This document shows positions 52,012 to 61,077 of a stretch of DNA of 64,000 nt, piece after piece. A model generated the notes under the pieces. The model was given only the letters and a program-made list of their open reading frames with translations. It searched no databases and was not told where the DNA came from. The stretch covers positions 178,459-242,458 of the forward strand of contig VMDC01000015.1 in assembly GCA_008081045.1 (NCBI GenBank), written 5' to 3'. Position 1 is the first letter of the stretch. The number at the start of each line of letters is the position of its first letter. Position numbers and translations under genes: made by a program. This DNA is from Gammaproteobacteria bacterium (GTDB lineage: Bacteria > Pseudomonadota > Gammaproteobacteria > Pseudomonadales > Pseudohongiellaceae).

Positions 52012-54270
52012 ATGAATATCAGCCCGATCGTCAAACACTTGGTACTGATCGGTGGCGGCCACAGTCATCTGGCGGTACTTCGCCAGCTCGGCATGCATCC
52101 TGTGCCCGGCCTGGCGGTGACGCTGATCACCCGGGAGGTCGTGACCCCGTACTCCGGATCATTGCCTGCGCATCTTGTCGGTCACTACAACCGAGACCTG
52201 ATGCACATTGATTTGCGCCCACTGGCACAGTTCGCCGGCGCGCGTTTGATTCAGTCAGAAGTCACAGAGATCAATCTCAACGACCGAAGCATCAAGCTCG
52301 GTAATCGGCCAGATATTCCCTTCGATTGTCTGTCACTGAACATCGGCTCACGCCCTGACAGCGCATTGATTACCGGAGCGACTGATCACGCACTGGCAGT
52401 GAAACCGATTGACAGGTTTCTTGGGAAGTGGGAATCCATCAAACAGCAGGCCAGCACCGCGATGGCAGCAGGCCGGGACTACAGGCTGGCTATCGTTGGC
52501 GGTGGTCCCGCCAGTGTGGAGCTGGCTTTCGCCTCGCAAATTGCGATTAATCCGGTCGAAAGTGGAAACAAACAAGCCCCCGGACGACTGCAGATCTGCC
52601 TCTTCACCGCAGCTGATCAATTGCTGTCAGGACATAACGCCAGAAGCCGGGAGTTTGCCCGGCAGGAACTCGAGCGCAGGGGCATTGAAATCCGCTTTGG
52701 CAGTCGCGTCGACCGCTTTGACAAAAACAGGCTCGCGCTGACGGATGGCACGGAACTGAAGTGCGATTCGGCAATTTATGCAACCGGAGCAAGCCTGCCG
52801 GAATGGCCGTTTCAGTGCGGACTCGCAAAGAGTGAAGATGGGTTCATTGAGGTTGGCCCGACGCTGCAGACCACAAGCCACGACTTTGTCTTTGCGGCTG
52901 GTGATGCCGCCACCATACGCAACGAACCCAGACCGAAATCCGGCGTCTATGCGGTGCGTCAGGGGAAAATCCTGGCAGAAAACTTGCGCCGCTTTGTCAC
53001 CGGTCGATCACTCAAGCGCTACTTCCCGCAGAAAAAGACGCTGGCCCTCATCAGCATGGGCAGCAAGTCGGCCATCGCCACCCGTGGTGAATGGTTTTAC
53101 CAGGGTGCCAGCATGTGGCGACTTAAAGACACTATCGACCGGCGCTTCCTGAAAAAATACTCAGAACTGCCTCAAATGCCCGTGGAGCTGAACATCGCGC
53201 CGGGGCTACTGGACCAACAGGCCCAGACCAAGCTGCGCAATCATGCCATGCGCTGCGCCGGGTGCGGGGCAAAAGTCGCCAGCAGCGTACTGGAAGAAGT
53301 GCTCAGCGAGTTACCCGAATTCAAAAGAGACGATGTAGTGAGCGAATCAGGTGGCGCTGAAGATGCGTCACGTATTCAATTGCCGGACGGACGAATACTC
53401 CTGCAAAGCCTCGACTTTATCAAAGCATTTACCCGCGACCCGTTTCTGTTCGGCAAAATCGCAACCAATCACAGTTTGAGCGATATCTATGCCATGGGAG
53501 TGCAGGCTCACTCTGCTCTGGCTCTGGCCGGGCTGCCGTTCGCGGAGAAAAAGTACGGCAGGCAGCAGTTACGGGAACTCATGCTTGGCTGCACTGAGGC
53601 ACTGGAAGAAAATGACTGTAGCCTGATCGGCGGGCATTCGGCGGAAGCCGAACAATTGCAATTCGGCCTTGCCGTCAATGGCTTTGCGGCTCCGGAAACT
53701 ATCCTCACAAAAAGCAACCTCAAAATTGGAGATGCACTGATACTCACCAGACCACTGGGTTCCGGAACCCTGCTTGCTGCTGACATGCGCCATCAGGCAC
53801 GCCACGAATGGATAGACGCTCTTATGCAGAGCATGCTCAACTCGAACCGGAAAGCATCCGAAATTTCTGTGACACATGCTGCCCATGCCTGCACAGATAT
53901 CACCGGCTTTGGATTACTGGGTCATCTGCTGGAAATGCTGGCAGACAACGACATGGGCGCAACTCTGTTTCTTGAACAGATTCCGACTTTTGCAGGAACA
54001 CTGACAACCCTCGGCCGAGGCATAGTCAGTTCACTTCACACCGACAACCAACTGAATGCGGCCCGAATCAGCAACCAGACAGAATTTCAGAATCACGACC
54101 TTTTTCCCGTACTGTTTGACCCGCAAACCGCCGGCGGACTGTTGATCAGCATTCCCCGTTCCCGGGCCGAGGACTGCCTGAAAATGCTGCTTGCAACCGG
54201 TCACGACCAGGCGGCAATGGTCGGCGAAATCACGGAAACAGAACAAGCCGGCATGGTTACCCTGTCCTGA
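52012..54270 (+). CDS. selD: SelD selenide, water dikinase with N-terminal FAD/NAD(P) oxidoreductase domain
   Basis: A 752-residue fusion. Residues 1 to about 400 are an NDH-2-like FAD-dependent oxidoreductase with two nucleotide motifs (GGGHSHL near 14-20 and IVGGGPAS near 161-168) and the FAAGDAA motif near 295. Residues of about 410-752 are SelD: MRCAGCGAKV carries C418 and K421, matching the catalytic Cys17/Lys20 of E. coli SelD, and LDFIKAFTRDP, DIYAMGV, GGHSAEA and DITGFGLLGH follow. SelD makes selenophosphate from ATP and selenide. The fused reductase may supply or oxidise selenide or ubiquinol, but this is unproven. The active-site residue is Cys, so SelD is not itself a selenoprotein here. 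Confidence 0.93.
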   Translation: MNISPIVKHLVLIGGGHSHLAVLRQLGMHPVPGLAVTLITREVVTPYSGSLPAHLVGHYNRDLMHIDLRPLAQFAGARLIQSEVTEINLNDRSIKLGNRPDIPFDCLSLNIGSRPDSALITGATDHALAVKPIDRFLGKWESIKQQASTAMAAGRDYRLAIVGGGPASVELAFASQIAINPVESGNKQAPGRLQICLFTAADQLLSGHNARSREFARQELERRGIEIRFGSRVDRFDKNRLALTDGTELKCDSAIYATGASLPEWPFQCGLAKSEDGFIEVGPTLQTTSHDFVFAAGDAATIRNEPRPKSGVYAVRQGKILAENLRRFVTGRSLKRYFPQKKTLALISMGSKSAIATRGEWFYQGASMWRLKDTIDRRFLKKYSELPQMPVELNIAPGLLDQQAQTKLRNHAMRCAGCGAKVASSVLEEVLSELPEFKRDDVVSESGGAEDASRIQLPDGRILLQSLDFIKAFTRDPFLFGKIATNHSLSDIYAMGVQAHSALALAGLPFAEKKYGRQQLRELMLGCTEALEENDCSLIGGHSAEAEQLQFGLAVNGFAAPETILTKSNLKIGDALILTRPLGSGTLLAADMRHQARHEWIDALMQSMLNSNRKASEISVTHAAHACTDITGFGLLGHLLEMLADNDMGATLFLEQIPTFAGTLTTLGRGIVSSLHTDNQLNAARISNQTEFQNHDLFPVLFDPQTAGGLLISIPRSRAEDCLKMLLATGHDQAAMVGEITETEQAGMVTLS

Positions 54271-54355
54271 AAGCCGTCGTCAGGCGCTGCTGGCAGCAGG
54301 CCTGAAGCTCAGGTATATTTTCGGCTGCCTAACTGACGTAAAGAAAGGATTGTCC

Positions 54356-55084
54356 ATGACTGCGCACCAAATTGCCTGTTTCACCACACTGGGCATCCTT
54401 CTGCTGTCGCCGCCAGGCCATGCGCAGGATGGTGGTGCAAGCGCCGTGCTGGACCGCTACAACGGACTGGCGCTGCCTCGACAGGGGCCGACGATAGACG
54501 CCAGTCTGGCACAGAGATTGTTCCGTCGCGGCAATACGTTCAGCAGCCTCGGTCGTCATGAGGAAGCCATCGAGGAATACAGGAAAGCCATCAGTGCAGA
54601 TCCCAGTTTTTCTGACGCAATTCGTAACCTTGCCAACACCTATTACTTTCTCGAAAACTACGAAGAAGCCAAGCCGCTTCTGGCGCGATTCATTGAGCTC
54701 GAAACACAAACTACCGCGTCTCTGATTGCTGCCGTACAAACCCTGGGAGAGCTGGAGCGGAACAGCAGGAACTATGAAAGCGCCATTGAATACGACGAAC
54801 GCGCAATCGAGCTGAACCCAGATGACGATTCACAAGTACATATAATGGCGAATACCTACAACAACAACGGCTATCCGGAACTTGCAATACGCGTCTATCA
54901 GGCCGGCATCAGGGCGATGCCCGGGAATGCGTTTTTTGACCGGAGCCTCGGTCGTCTGCTGGAGCAGTCGGGTCGGTTGGAAGAGGCATTGGCAGCCTAT
55001 CGATCGGCCTCGGCCAAGGATACTGACTCCGATTTCTATGCAGATCTGGTCGAAAGCCTAGAGCGTCGCCTCGCCAGACAGTGA
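54356..55084 (+). CDS. Tetratricopeptide repeat protein, exported
   Basis: About 242 residues with a signal peptide (IACFTTLGILLLSPPGHAQ). Four or five TPR units follow: residues 55-88 (LFRRGNTFSSLGRHEEAIEEYRKAISADP), then ANTYYFLENYEEAKPLL, ESAIEYDERAIELNPD and RLLEQSGRLEEALAAYRSA. TPRs act in protein-protein interactions. The ATG at 54356 has AAAGGAT before it. Its last 27 bases overlap the end of the aminopeptidase gene on the opposite strand. Function is unknown. Confidence 0.82.
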   Translation: MTAHQIACFTTLGILLLSPPGHAQDGGASAVLDRYNGLALPRQGPTIDASLAQRLFRRGNTFSSLGRHEEAIEEYRKAISADPSFSDAIRNLANTYYFLENYEEAKPLLARFIELETQTTASLIAAVQTLGELERNSRNYESAIEYDERAIELNPDDDSQVHIMANTYNNNGYPELAIRVYQAGIRAMPGNAFFDRSLGRLLEQSGRLEEALAAYRSASAKDTDSDFYADLVESLERRLARQ

Positions 55085-56179
55085 ATCGAGCCGTCTCAAC
55101 GCCTCTTCCCTCACCGGCGCTTCCTGGTCGGCCAGTTCGGCGACACGTCGGTAGAATGCACTCAGCTTACCTTCTTCCTGATCCAGCAACATCTCGAATG
55201 CCGGTACCCAGTCATTGTATGAAGCCACCGTAGACAGCTGGGCATTGTTCAGATCTCTGGCAAACCAGGCATCATAGCCCCCGTACCCCTGCCAGCTTTC
55301 CTTAAGCAATCGGTAGGCTGCACGCAATTCCGACTGCAGCGCCTGCTTGCGACTTCTCTTTTCTGCATCTGGCAGCTCACTTTCGTAGAGCTCGTGCAAT
55401 TGACTGCGCCAATGCGTCACAAGCGCAACAAAGTCGGACTGGCGTGAAAGACTGAGCTCAGCACCGTCAAGCAGACGCTTATCATTGAGAGATTCAGACC
55501 ACCTTCTGATGCCTTCTCTTTCCACTGCAGTGGCAAAACTCTCGTTGAAGCTGGTATCTCCTGCGGCAAAGGCCACCTGATGCGCCAACTCGTGAAAAAC
55601 CAAGCCTGCCAGCTGATAGTCCGAGCGATCCACCACGGTACTCAGCAGCGAATCATCAAACCAACCCAGCGTTGAATAGGCATCAACACCACCGGTATAG
55701 ACATCCAGCCCCTCTGATTTGAGCTGCTGAGCATACGCCAGCGCTTCAGATTCCGAAAAATAGCCCCGGTAGGCCAGACATCCGGCAACGGGGTAGCACC
55801 AACTGACAGCCTCAGTGGACAATTCGGGCGCAGCGAATACATTCCAGACCACATGCTCGCGCCCGATATCCACGTAGGTTAAGTAGTTGTCACCAACGGG
55901 AAGCTCGAGTTCAGCAAGGGCGAATTCTCTGATCTGGAGTATCAGTTCAAATTTATCCCGCAAATTCTGTGGCAGATCGCGCCTGTCAAGCAGGGTCTGA
56001 ATATTCTGACGCCCTGTCAGAATCTTCACCTGTCCTCGTGCCGCCTGAGAATAATAGGAGATCGCTTCGCAAGAGATGAGCAAGACAGAGAGCAGCACAA
56101 GACCCAGAAATCTGGCACCGGTGCGCACGCTATGCGTCAATGCAGGGAGCGCAGTCGGCCTGCTCTCAGCCGCAGCCAC
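55058..56179 (-). CDS. Putative aminopeptidase (PF10023), lipoprotein-like
   Basis: A 373-residue protein. A hydrophobic N-terminal segment ends in LLISC, consistent with a lipobox. The zinc motif HELAHQ is near residue 196, followed by FNESFATAVEREGIRRW. The pattern matches the aminopeptidase family found in proteobacteria. Substrate is unknown. Its stop codon lies within the convergent TPR gene (27-bp overlap). The YjbQ gene lies directly upstream. Confidence 0.82.
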   Translation of the reverse strand: MAAAESRPTALPALTHSVRTGARFLGLVLLSVLLISCEAISYYSQAARGQVKILTGRQNIQTLLDRRDLPQNLRDKFELILQIREFALAELELPVGDNYLTYVDIGREHVVWNVFAAPELSTEAVSWCYPVAGCLAYRGYFSESEALAYAQQLKSEGLDVYTGGVDAYSTLGWFDDSLLSTVVDRSDYQLAGLVFHELAHQVAFAAGDTSFNESFATAVEREGIRRWSESLNDKRLLDGAELSLSRQSDFVALVTHWRSQLHELYESELPDAEKRSRKQALQSELRAAYRLLKESWQGYGGYDAWFARDLNNAQLSTVASYNDWVPAFEMLLDQEEGKLSAFYRRVAELADQEAPVREEALRRLDSLSGEATL

Positions 56180-56605
56180 TTACGCCGGTTCCCCGTGCAG
56201 GGTGACAATAACAGTCCGCTCGGCAGCCCGGTTTCTGTGTTCACCCAGATAAATACCCTGCCATGCCCCCAACTGCAGTTGCCCCTCCCGCACGGGAACG
56301 GTGAGCTCGCTCCCCAGAAGCGCAGATTTCAGATGAGCAGGCATATCGTCCGGACCTTCTTCAACATGCTCGAAATACGGCGCGTTTTCCGGTGCCAGCC
56401 GATTGAAATAGGATTCCATATCGCGGCGGACGGCAGGATCAGCATTTTCATTCAAACTCAAAGAAGCTGACGTATGCTGCAGAAAAAAATGCGCCAGGCC
56501 AACGGACAAACGAGTCAATTCCGGCAGCTGCCGGCAAATCTCTTCAGTAACCAGATGGAATCCTCGCGACCTGGCTTTCAGCCCGACACGCCGTTGAATC
56601 CACAT
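56180..56605 (-). CDS. yjbQ: YjbQ family protein (UPF0047)
   Basis: About 141 residues. The core HTSASLSLNENADPAVRRDM and the metal-ligand region LLGSELTVPVREGQLQLGAWQGIYLGEHR identify YjbQ. The family has secondary thiamine-phosphate synthase activity in vitro, with an uncertain main role. The start ATG overlaps the stop of the glutaminyl cyclotransferase gene by one base (TGATG), so they are translationally coupled. Confidence 0.9.
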   Translation of the reverse strand: MWIQRRVGLKARSRGFHLVTEEICRQLPELTRLSVGLAHFFLQHTSASLSLNENADPAVRRDMESYFNRLAPENAPYFEHVEEGPDDMPAHLKSALLGSELTVPVREGQLQLGAWQGIYLGEHRNRAAERTVIVTLHGEPA

Positions 56606-57366
56606 CAAAGAGCTACCAGCTCGATTTCAAACAGGTGTGCCCAGTGTTTACCGGTAACGAACAGCCTTTCGGACTCGGCGTCCCAGGCAATACCGTTCAG
56701 TACGGCTTCGTTGCTTCCCAGTTCGGTCCGGTCGGATAAACCGGTAAGATCTACCAGGGAATTGATGGTGCCCGTCGCCGGATCAATCCTTACGATGAAG
56801 TCCGTTTGCCACACATTCGCCCAAACTTCACCATTGATATATTCCAGTTCGTTCAGGTTATTTACCGGCGATCCCTGCAGCGTGACTTCAACCGAGCGAA
56901 CGGGAGAAAAATCATCAGGGTTAAGAAACTGAAGTCGGGCGGAACCGTCGCTCAGAATTAAGTGCTCTCCATCAAAAGCAAGCCCCCAGCCTTCGGTCGG
57001 ATTGTAGTGCGTCCCCAACTGAGCAAAGTCATTTTTGTCGTAGACGAAGACCATGTGGGATTGCCAGGTGAGCTGGTAGATTTTCTCTCCGACAATCTGA
57101 ATACCTTCACCGAAGTAGCGGCGTCCGAGTGGTTTACTCATGATCTCACGAGCATCTTCGAGAGAAACTTTACTGAGCTTGGAAACCCCGCGTTTCCCGG
57201 TTCCTTCGTAAAGAAAACCCTCATGAAATAGCAACCCCTGCGTGAAGGAGGACATATCATGAGGATAGACATTCACCACGCGAAACCCATAACGGGAGGG
57301 TTCGGTCTGCGCATTTGCGACGCAGAGCAAGAAGGCAAAGCAGGAGACGAGCAAAAATGGGCGCAT
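56605..57366 (-). CDS. Glutaminyl-peptide cyclotransferase, exported
   Basis: About 253 residues with a signal peptide (PFLLVSCFAFLLCVANAQ) and a beta-propeller-like body of the plant/bacterial QC type. Signatures are SFTQGLLFHEGFLYEGTG, NLNELEYINGEVWANVW and LNGIAWDAESERLFVTGKHW. The enzyme converts N-terminal Gln to pyroglutamate in exported proteins. The ATG at 57366 is used rather than an in-frame TTG at 57375. It is the first gene of an operon with yjbQ and the aminopeptidase. Confidence 0.88.
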   Translation of the reverse strand: MRPFLLVSCFAFLLCVANAQTEPSRYGFRVVNVYPHDMSSFTQGLLFHEGFLYEGTGKRGVSKLSKVSLEDAREIMSKPLGRRYFGEGIQIVGEKIYQLTWQSHMVFVYDKNDFAQLGTHYNPTEGWGLAFDGEHLILSDGSARLQFLNPDDFSPVRSVEVTLQGSPVNNLNELEYINGEVWANVWQTDFIVRIDPATGTINSLVDLTGLSDRTELGSNEAVLNGIAWDAESERLFVTGKHWAHLFEIELVAL

Positions 57367-57483
57367 GAAATTCAACTTCGAATTGCAGAGCGTTAGTTAT
57401 AGCATATCGATATTCAGGAAGAGCGGTCGATGCGGCGTCTGCATCGATCTGCTGACCAAAATTTCCACCAGCTGGAGTGACTG

Positions 57484-57831
57484 ATGTCCAACGATTGTTT
57501 GTTCTGCAAAATTATCTCAGGCGATATACCCTCGAACAAGGTCTATTCGGATGATCATGTCTACGCTTTTCACGACATCAATCCGGCCGCACCGACACAC
57601 GTGCTCGTCATACCCAGAAAGCATCTCTCAGCGGTCAATGATCGCTCAGAAGAGCATGAGCCGCTGCTGGGTGCGCTCATGGCCGCGGCCAACAGAATTG
57701 TGGTCCAGTTAGGCCTGGAAGAATCCGGCTTCCGCTATGTCATCAACACCGGGAGCCATGGTGGCCAAACCGTTTTTCACCTTCATCTTCACATTCTTGG
57801 AGGCCGTCCCTTGACTTGGCCTCCGGGCTGA
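57484..57831 (+). CDS. HIT family hydrolase (HinT-like)
   Basis: A 115-residue histidine-triad protein. The N-terminal CLFCKIISGDIPSNKVY and the catalytic HLHLHILGGR triad are clear. It hydrolyses adenosine phosphoramidates. Its stop is one base away from the convergent mtnA stop. Confidence 0.93.
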   Translation: MSNDCLFCKIISGDIPSNKVYSDDHVYAFHDINPAAPTHVLVIPRKHLSAVNDRSEEHEPLLGALMAAANRIVVQLGLEESGFRYVINTGSHGGQTVFHLHLHILGGRPLTWPPG

Positions 57832-57832
57832 A

Positions 57833-58927
57833 TCAGCGGTCAGCCGCGCCCTGCAGGGCGGAGATTGCCTCTGTCTCAGCCTTTACCGCTCCGCGTTCCG
57901 TAATCAGCGCAGTAACCAGGCGGGCAGGAGTCACATCGAAGCCCGGATTGCCAGCCCTGACGCCCGGCGGCGCGGTACGAACCCGTCCGGGCAGCCCGTC
58001 AGGCATGATTCCGGCCACCTCAGTGACTTCATCACTGTCACGCTCTTCGATAGGGATCCGATTCAGACCCGATTCAAGGGAGAAATCAATTGAGGAAAGC
58101 GGGAGCGCCACGTAAAAAGGAATGCCGTTGTCATAAGCAGCCAGGGCCTTCAGGTAGGTGCCAATCTTGTTGCAGACATCCCCGTTACGGGCGGTCCGGT
58201 CGCTGCCCACCACACACACGTCAACCTGCCCTTGCTGCATAAGATGACCGCCTGCATTGTCAACGATAAGAGTATGTGGGACGGCAGCCTGCCCGAGTTC
58301 CCAACAGGTCAGCGCGGCGCCCTGATTACGGGGCCGGGTCTCGTCAACCCAGACATGTACAGGCACGCCTCTCTGCACCGTTTTGTAGACCACAGACAGT
58401 GCGGTGCCCCAGTCGACGGTGGCCAGCGAACCGGCGTTACAGTGCGTGAGTATGTTCAGGTGATCCTGATCCTGAGATTTTCTCTGCCAGAGCTGCTCCA
58501 ACAGGTCGGCTCCATGTTCTCCCATTGCTTCGCAAATGGCGACATCTTCCTGCTCGATGTCCTGGGCGAGTGCCAGAGCCTGCTCAACTCTCCGGTCGAG
58601 AGGCACACTGGCCAACCGGTCTCGGCATCTTTGGAGTGCCCACTGCAGATTCACCGCCGTAGGCCGGGTGGCGGCAAGAGCGCGGCAGATCCGATCCAGC
58701 GAATCAGGATCTTCCCGCAGGCCCAGGTAGACCCCGTACGCTGCGGTCACCCCGATCAGAGGCGCTCCTCGCACCTGCATTGACTGGATAGCGGCACAGG
58801 CCGACTCAAGATTCACCAGTGACAATACCTTGAACTCATGTGGCAAGCGGGTCTGATCAATGATCAGCACCTCATCGCCTGACGCGTCATACCAGATACT
58901 CTGCCGATTTTTGCCGTTTACAATCAC
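57833..58927 (-). CDS. mtnA: S-methyl-5-thioribose-1-phosphate isomerase MtnA
   Basis: A 364-residue isomerase starting at GTG. The catalytic cysteine lies in ILTHCNAGSLAT and the aspartate in VGSDRTARNGDVCNKIGT. It converts methylthioribose 1-phosphate to the ribulose form in methionine salvage, and also handles 5-deoxyribose 1-phosphate. mtnB/C/D and mtnP are not adjacent. Instead an aldolase/SDR fusion lies 24 bases upstream on the same strand, which points to a DHAP-shunt-type pathway rather than the complete salvage path. Confidence 0.93.
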   Translation of the reverse strand: MIVNGKNRQSIWYDASGDEVLIIDQTRLPHEFKVLSLVNLESACAAIQSMQVRGAPLIGVTAAYGVYLGLREDPDSLDRICRALAATRPTAVNLQWALQRCRDRLASVPLDRRVEQALALAQDIEQEDVAICEAMGEHGADLLEQLWQRKSQDQDHLNILTHCNAGSLATVDWGTALSVVYKTVQRGVPVHVWVDETRPRNQGAALTCWELGQAAVPHTLIVDNAGGHLMQQGQVDVCVVGSDRTARNGDVCNKIGTYLKALAAYDNGIPFYVALPLSSIDFSLESGLNRIPIEERDSDEVTEVAGIMPDGLPGRVRTAPPGVRAGNPGFDVTPARLVTALITERGAVKAETEAISALQGAADR

Positions 58928-58951
58928 GTCTTCTGTTCCCTGAGACTCGAG

Positions 58952-60931
58952 TCAGATTACCCGCTCGTTTCCTCCGTCAATCGGCACCTGGGCTCCGGTA
59001 GTTTTCGCAAATCGCTGACTGAGGAGCGCGCAAATCACCTCAGCAACGTCTTGGGAGCCTAATTCAGTCCCGAGTACATTAGCGGATTTATAGTCTTCCA
59101 CTGAAACACCATAGTGAGCCGCGCGACTGGCAAGCACTTCTTCTGTCCAGATGGCCGTGTCGTAGACCGCATTAGGGTGAACCGCGTTACACCGGATACC
59201 CTTTTTGCCCAGCTCCAGAGCCGCAATCCGCATCAGTTGTGTCATCCCCGACTTGGCAACTGAATAGGCCCCTGCTCCGGGTCCCGGAGCGGGTACATTC
59301 TTGGAACCGACGAACACCACGGCCGGCTCATGGCCCTCGGACAGATACGGTTCACAGCAGCGCAGCAGGCGCAGGTGAGCGCTGAGATTCAGATCAAGCG
59401 ATTGTTGCCACGTGGCTTCATCGATATCTGCCAGCAAACTGCCGGACGGGAAGCTCCCCGCGTTACTGACCAGCAGATCGATTCCTCCAAACTGTCGAAC
59501 CGCTGAATGAATCGCCTCCTGCAGCGCAGTCTCATCGGTCACATCGACCTGCAGGCACATCGCAGCCTGGGGCAAGTCCGAATTGCCTGCTGAGCGGTTA
59601 AACGCCACATCAAGCGCAACCACTGCAGCCCCTCTGGCGGCGAGAGCTTCAACCGTCGCCAGACCAATACCAGAGGCTGCGCCTGTGACCAGCGCCACCA
59701 TCCCCTCCATCTCAGGTTTGAGGTGATGGGTTTTTAATTTCGCCTGTTCCAGTTCCCAGTATTCAACGGCAAACAAATCCTCCCTGGACAATGCCTCCCA
59801 ACCACCGAAAGCCTCAGCCTGCTGGATTGCGCTGAGCGTGTGAGTCGAGATATCCCTGACGATCTGTAAACGCTTGGCATTCGCAGCAAGATAAATCATG
59901 CCTTTGCCGAGCCAGACTCCAAAACGCGGCATCAGGTCGAGAATCCGGTGCTCGGGGAGACGATGCGAGTCGAAATAGGCGCGGTACAGCGCTGCAAATT
60001 GAGCAAGGTCAGAAGGCAAATTGTCCTCAAACACTGCGCCAAATGGCTTGGTGTGGATACTGTGATCAGGCGTCAGAGGACCGCGCTGGACGAGATCAGC
60101 AGCATTCTCGAGCGCAGCAAAGCCGCAGGCCGGTTCGGACTTGTCCCACTGAACCAGAACGGCTGCACCAAAAAGCTGTGAAGCCGCTTTCCTGAGTTTT
60201 GCCAGTGCCAGCTCTTCTTGCCCCGAGGTGACCAGATGCTGTGTCGGCCCGCACGGTACAGAGCGGGTGGCCAGTCGTTTCTCTGCCATGCTGACCAGTT
60301 CAATCATATTACTGTAGCTTTGTTCAGCCTCTTCATGGAAAGTGAAAATACCGTGATGCAGCAGCACGATGCCCTTGAGACGCTCCCAGTCGACGTGCAG
60401 GGTGGCTTCTGCCACCTGTCGTGCCAGAACGAACCCGGGCATGGTATACGGCAAGATCAAGACCTCGTCGCCGAGGAGGTCCTGCAAAAGCTCAGTCCCG
60501 CCGGGGGTATTACTCAGTGTGACCACTGCATCAGCGTGGGTGTGATCAACATATTTGCAAGGAATAATTGCGTGCAGGATGGCCTCGACGGACGGCGTGG
60601 GCCCGGCGGGGTCCAGCAGAGCCAATCGCAGCTGTCGCATCATGTCAGTGTCGGACAACTCGGCTAACGCGCCCAGCCGCTGCAAGTAGGCCAGATCCAC
60701 GGGCGGAAATCCGGCAGCCTCAATGGTCCGCAAATCCCAACCTGAGCCCTTAACATAGAGCGCCGGCACAGACTCGCTGAAAACATTGATGAATTCGGCT
60801 TTGACGGATGTGTTACCGCCGCCGTGCAGCACCAGAGACGGCGCTGCACCCAGAAGCCTCGAACTGTATACGCGCAGATCCAGCTCGCTGTTGCAGGCTG
60901 CGGCGTCTGACTGATTCCAAAGGTTCTTCAT
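58952..60931 (-). CDS. Bifunctional class II aldolase / short-chain dehydrogenase
   Basis: About 659 residues. The N-terminal part (to about residue 420) is a class II aldolase-like domain with YVDHTHADAVV zinc motif, LLHHGIFTF and other L-rhamnulose-1-phosphate aldolase features. The C-terminal part is an SDR domain with VTGAASGIGLATV, SNAGSFPSG and the YSVAKSG catalytic pair. Fusions of this type (RhaEW-like) cleave ketose 1-phosphates to DHAP plus an aldehyde that the SDR oxidises or reduces. The mtnA gene follows after 24 bases. A GCAAGCGCTTGC palindrome overlaps the start region. Confidence 0.88.
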   Translation of the reverse strand: MKNLWNQSDAAACNSELDLRVYSSRLLGAAPSLVLHGGGNTSVKAEFINVFSESVPALYVKGSGWDLRTIEAAGFPPVDLAYLQRLGALAELSDTDMMRQLRLALLDPAGPTPSVEAILHAIIPCKYVDHTHADAVVTLSNTPGGTELLQDLLGDEVLILPYTMPGFVLARQVAEATLHVDWERLKGIVLLHHGIFTFHEEAEQSYSNMIELVSMAEKRLATRSVPCGPTQHLVTSGQEELALAKLRKAASQLFGAAVLVQWDKSEPACGFAALENAADLVQRGPLTPDHSIHTKPFGAVFEDNLPSDLAQFAALYRAYFDSHRLPEHRILDLMPRFGVWLGKGMIYLAANAKRLQIVRDISTHTLSAIQQAEAFGGWEALSREDLFAVEYWELEQAKLKTHHLKPEMEGMVALVTGAASGIGLATVEALAARGAAVVALDVAFNRSAGNSDLPQAAMCLQVDVTDETALQEAIHSAVRQFGGIDLLVSNAGSFPSGSLLADIDEATWQQSLDLNLSAHLRLLRCCEPYLSEGHEPAVVFVGSKNVPAPGPGAGAYSVAKSGMTQLMRIAALELGKKGIRCNAVHPNAVYDTAIWTEEVLASRAAHYGVSVEDYKSANVLGTELGSQDVAEVICALLSQRFAKTTGAQVPIDGGNERVI

Positions 60932-60936
60932 TTCAT

Positions 60937-60948
60937 GCAAGCGCTTGC
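60937..60948. promoter_or_regulatory. GCAAGCGCTTGC palindrome at the aldolase/SDR start
   Basis: A perfect 12-base palindrome with an AAGCGCTT core, the arrangement bound by LacI/GalR-type regulators, lies 6-17 bases upstream of the ATG at 60931. No LacI-family gene is in the window. Confidence 0.35.
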
Positions 60949-61020
60949 TTAGCTGATCACAGCCCTGAGCATGAGCCGGCTATCCTTCCGGCTCGCACCA
61001 CCACCAGACTGACGCCCAAT

Positions 61021-61053
61021 AAAAAACGCACCATCTTGCGAGGGTGCGTTTTT
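61021..61053 (-). terminator. Rho-independent terminator of the exbD gene
   Basis: AAAAACGCACC (61022-61032) pairs perfectly with GGTGCGTTTTT (61043-61053) around a 10-base loop. On the minus strand the stem ends in a T run. It lies 25 bases past the stop of exbD (61078) and is symmetrical enough to work on both strands. Confidence 0.8.
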
Positions 61054-61077
61054 ACCGTAAGTCCGTCTGGAGACGAA

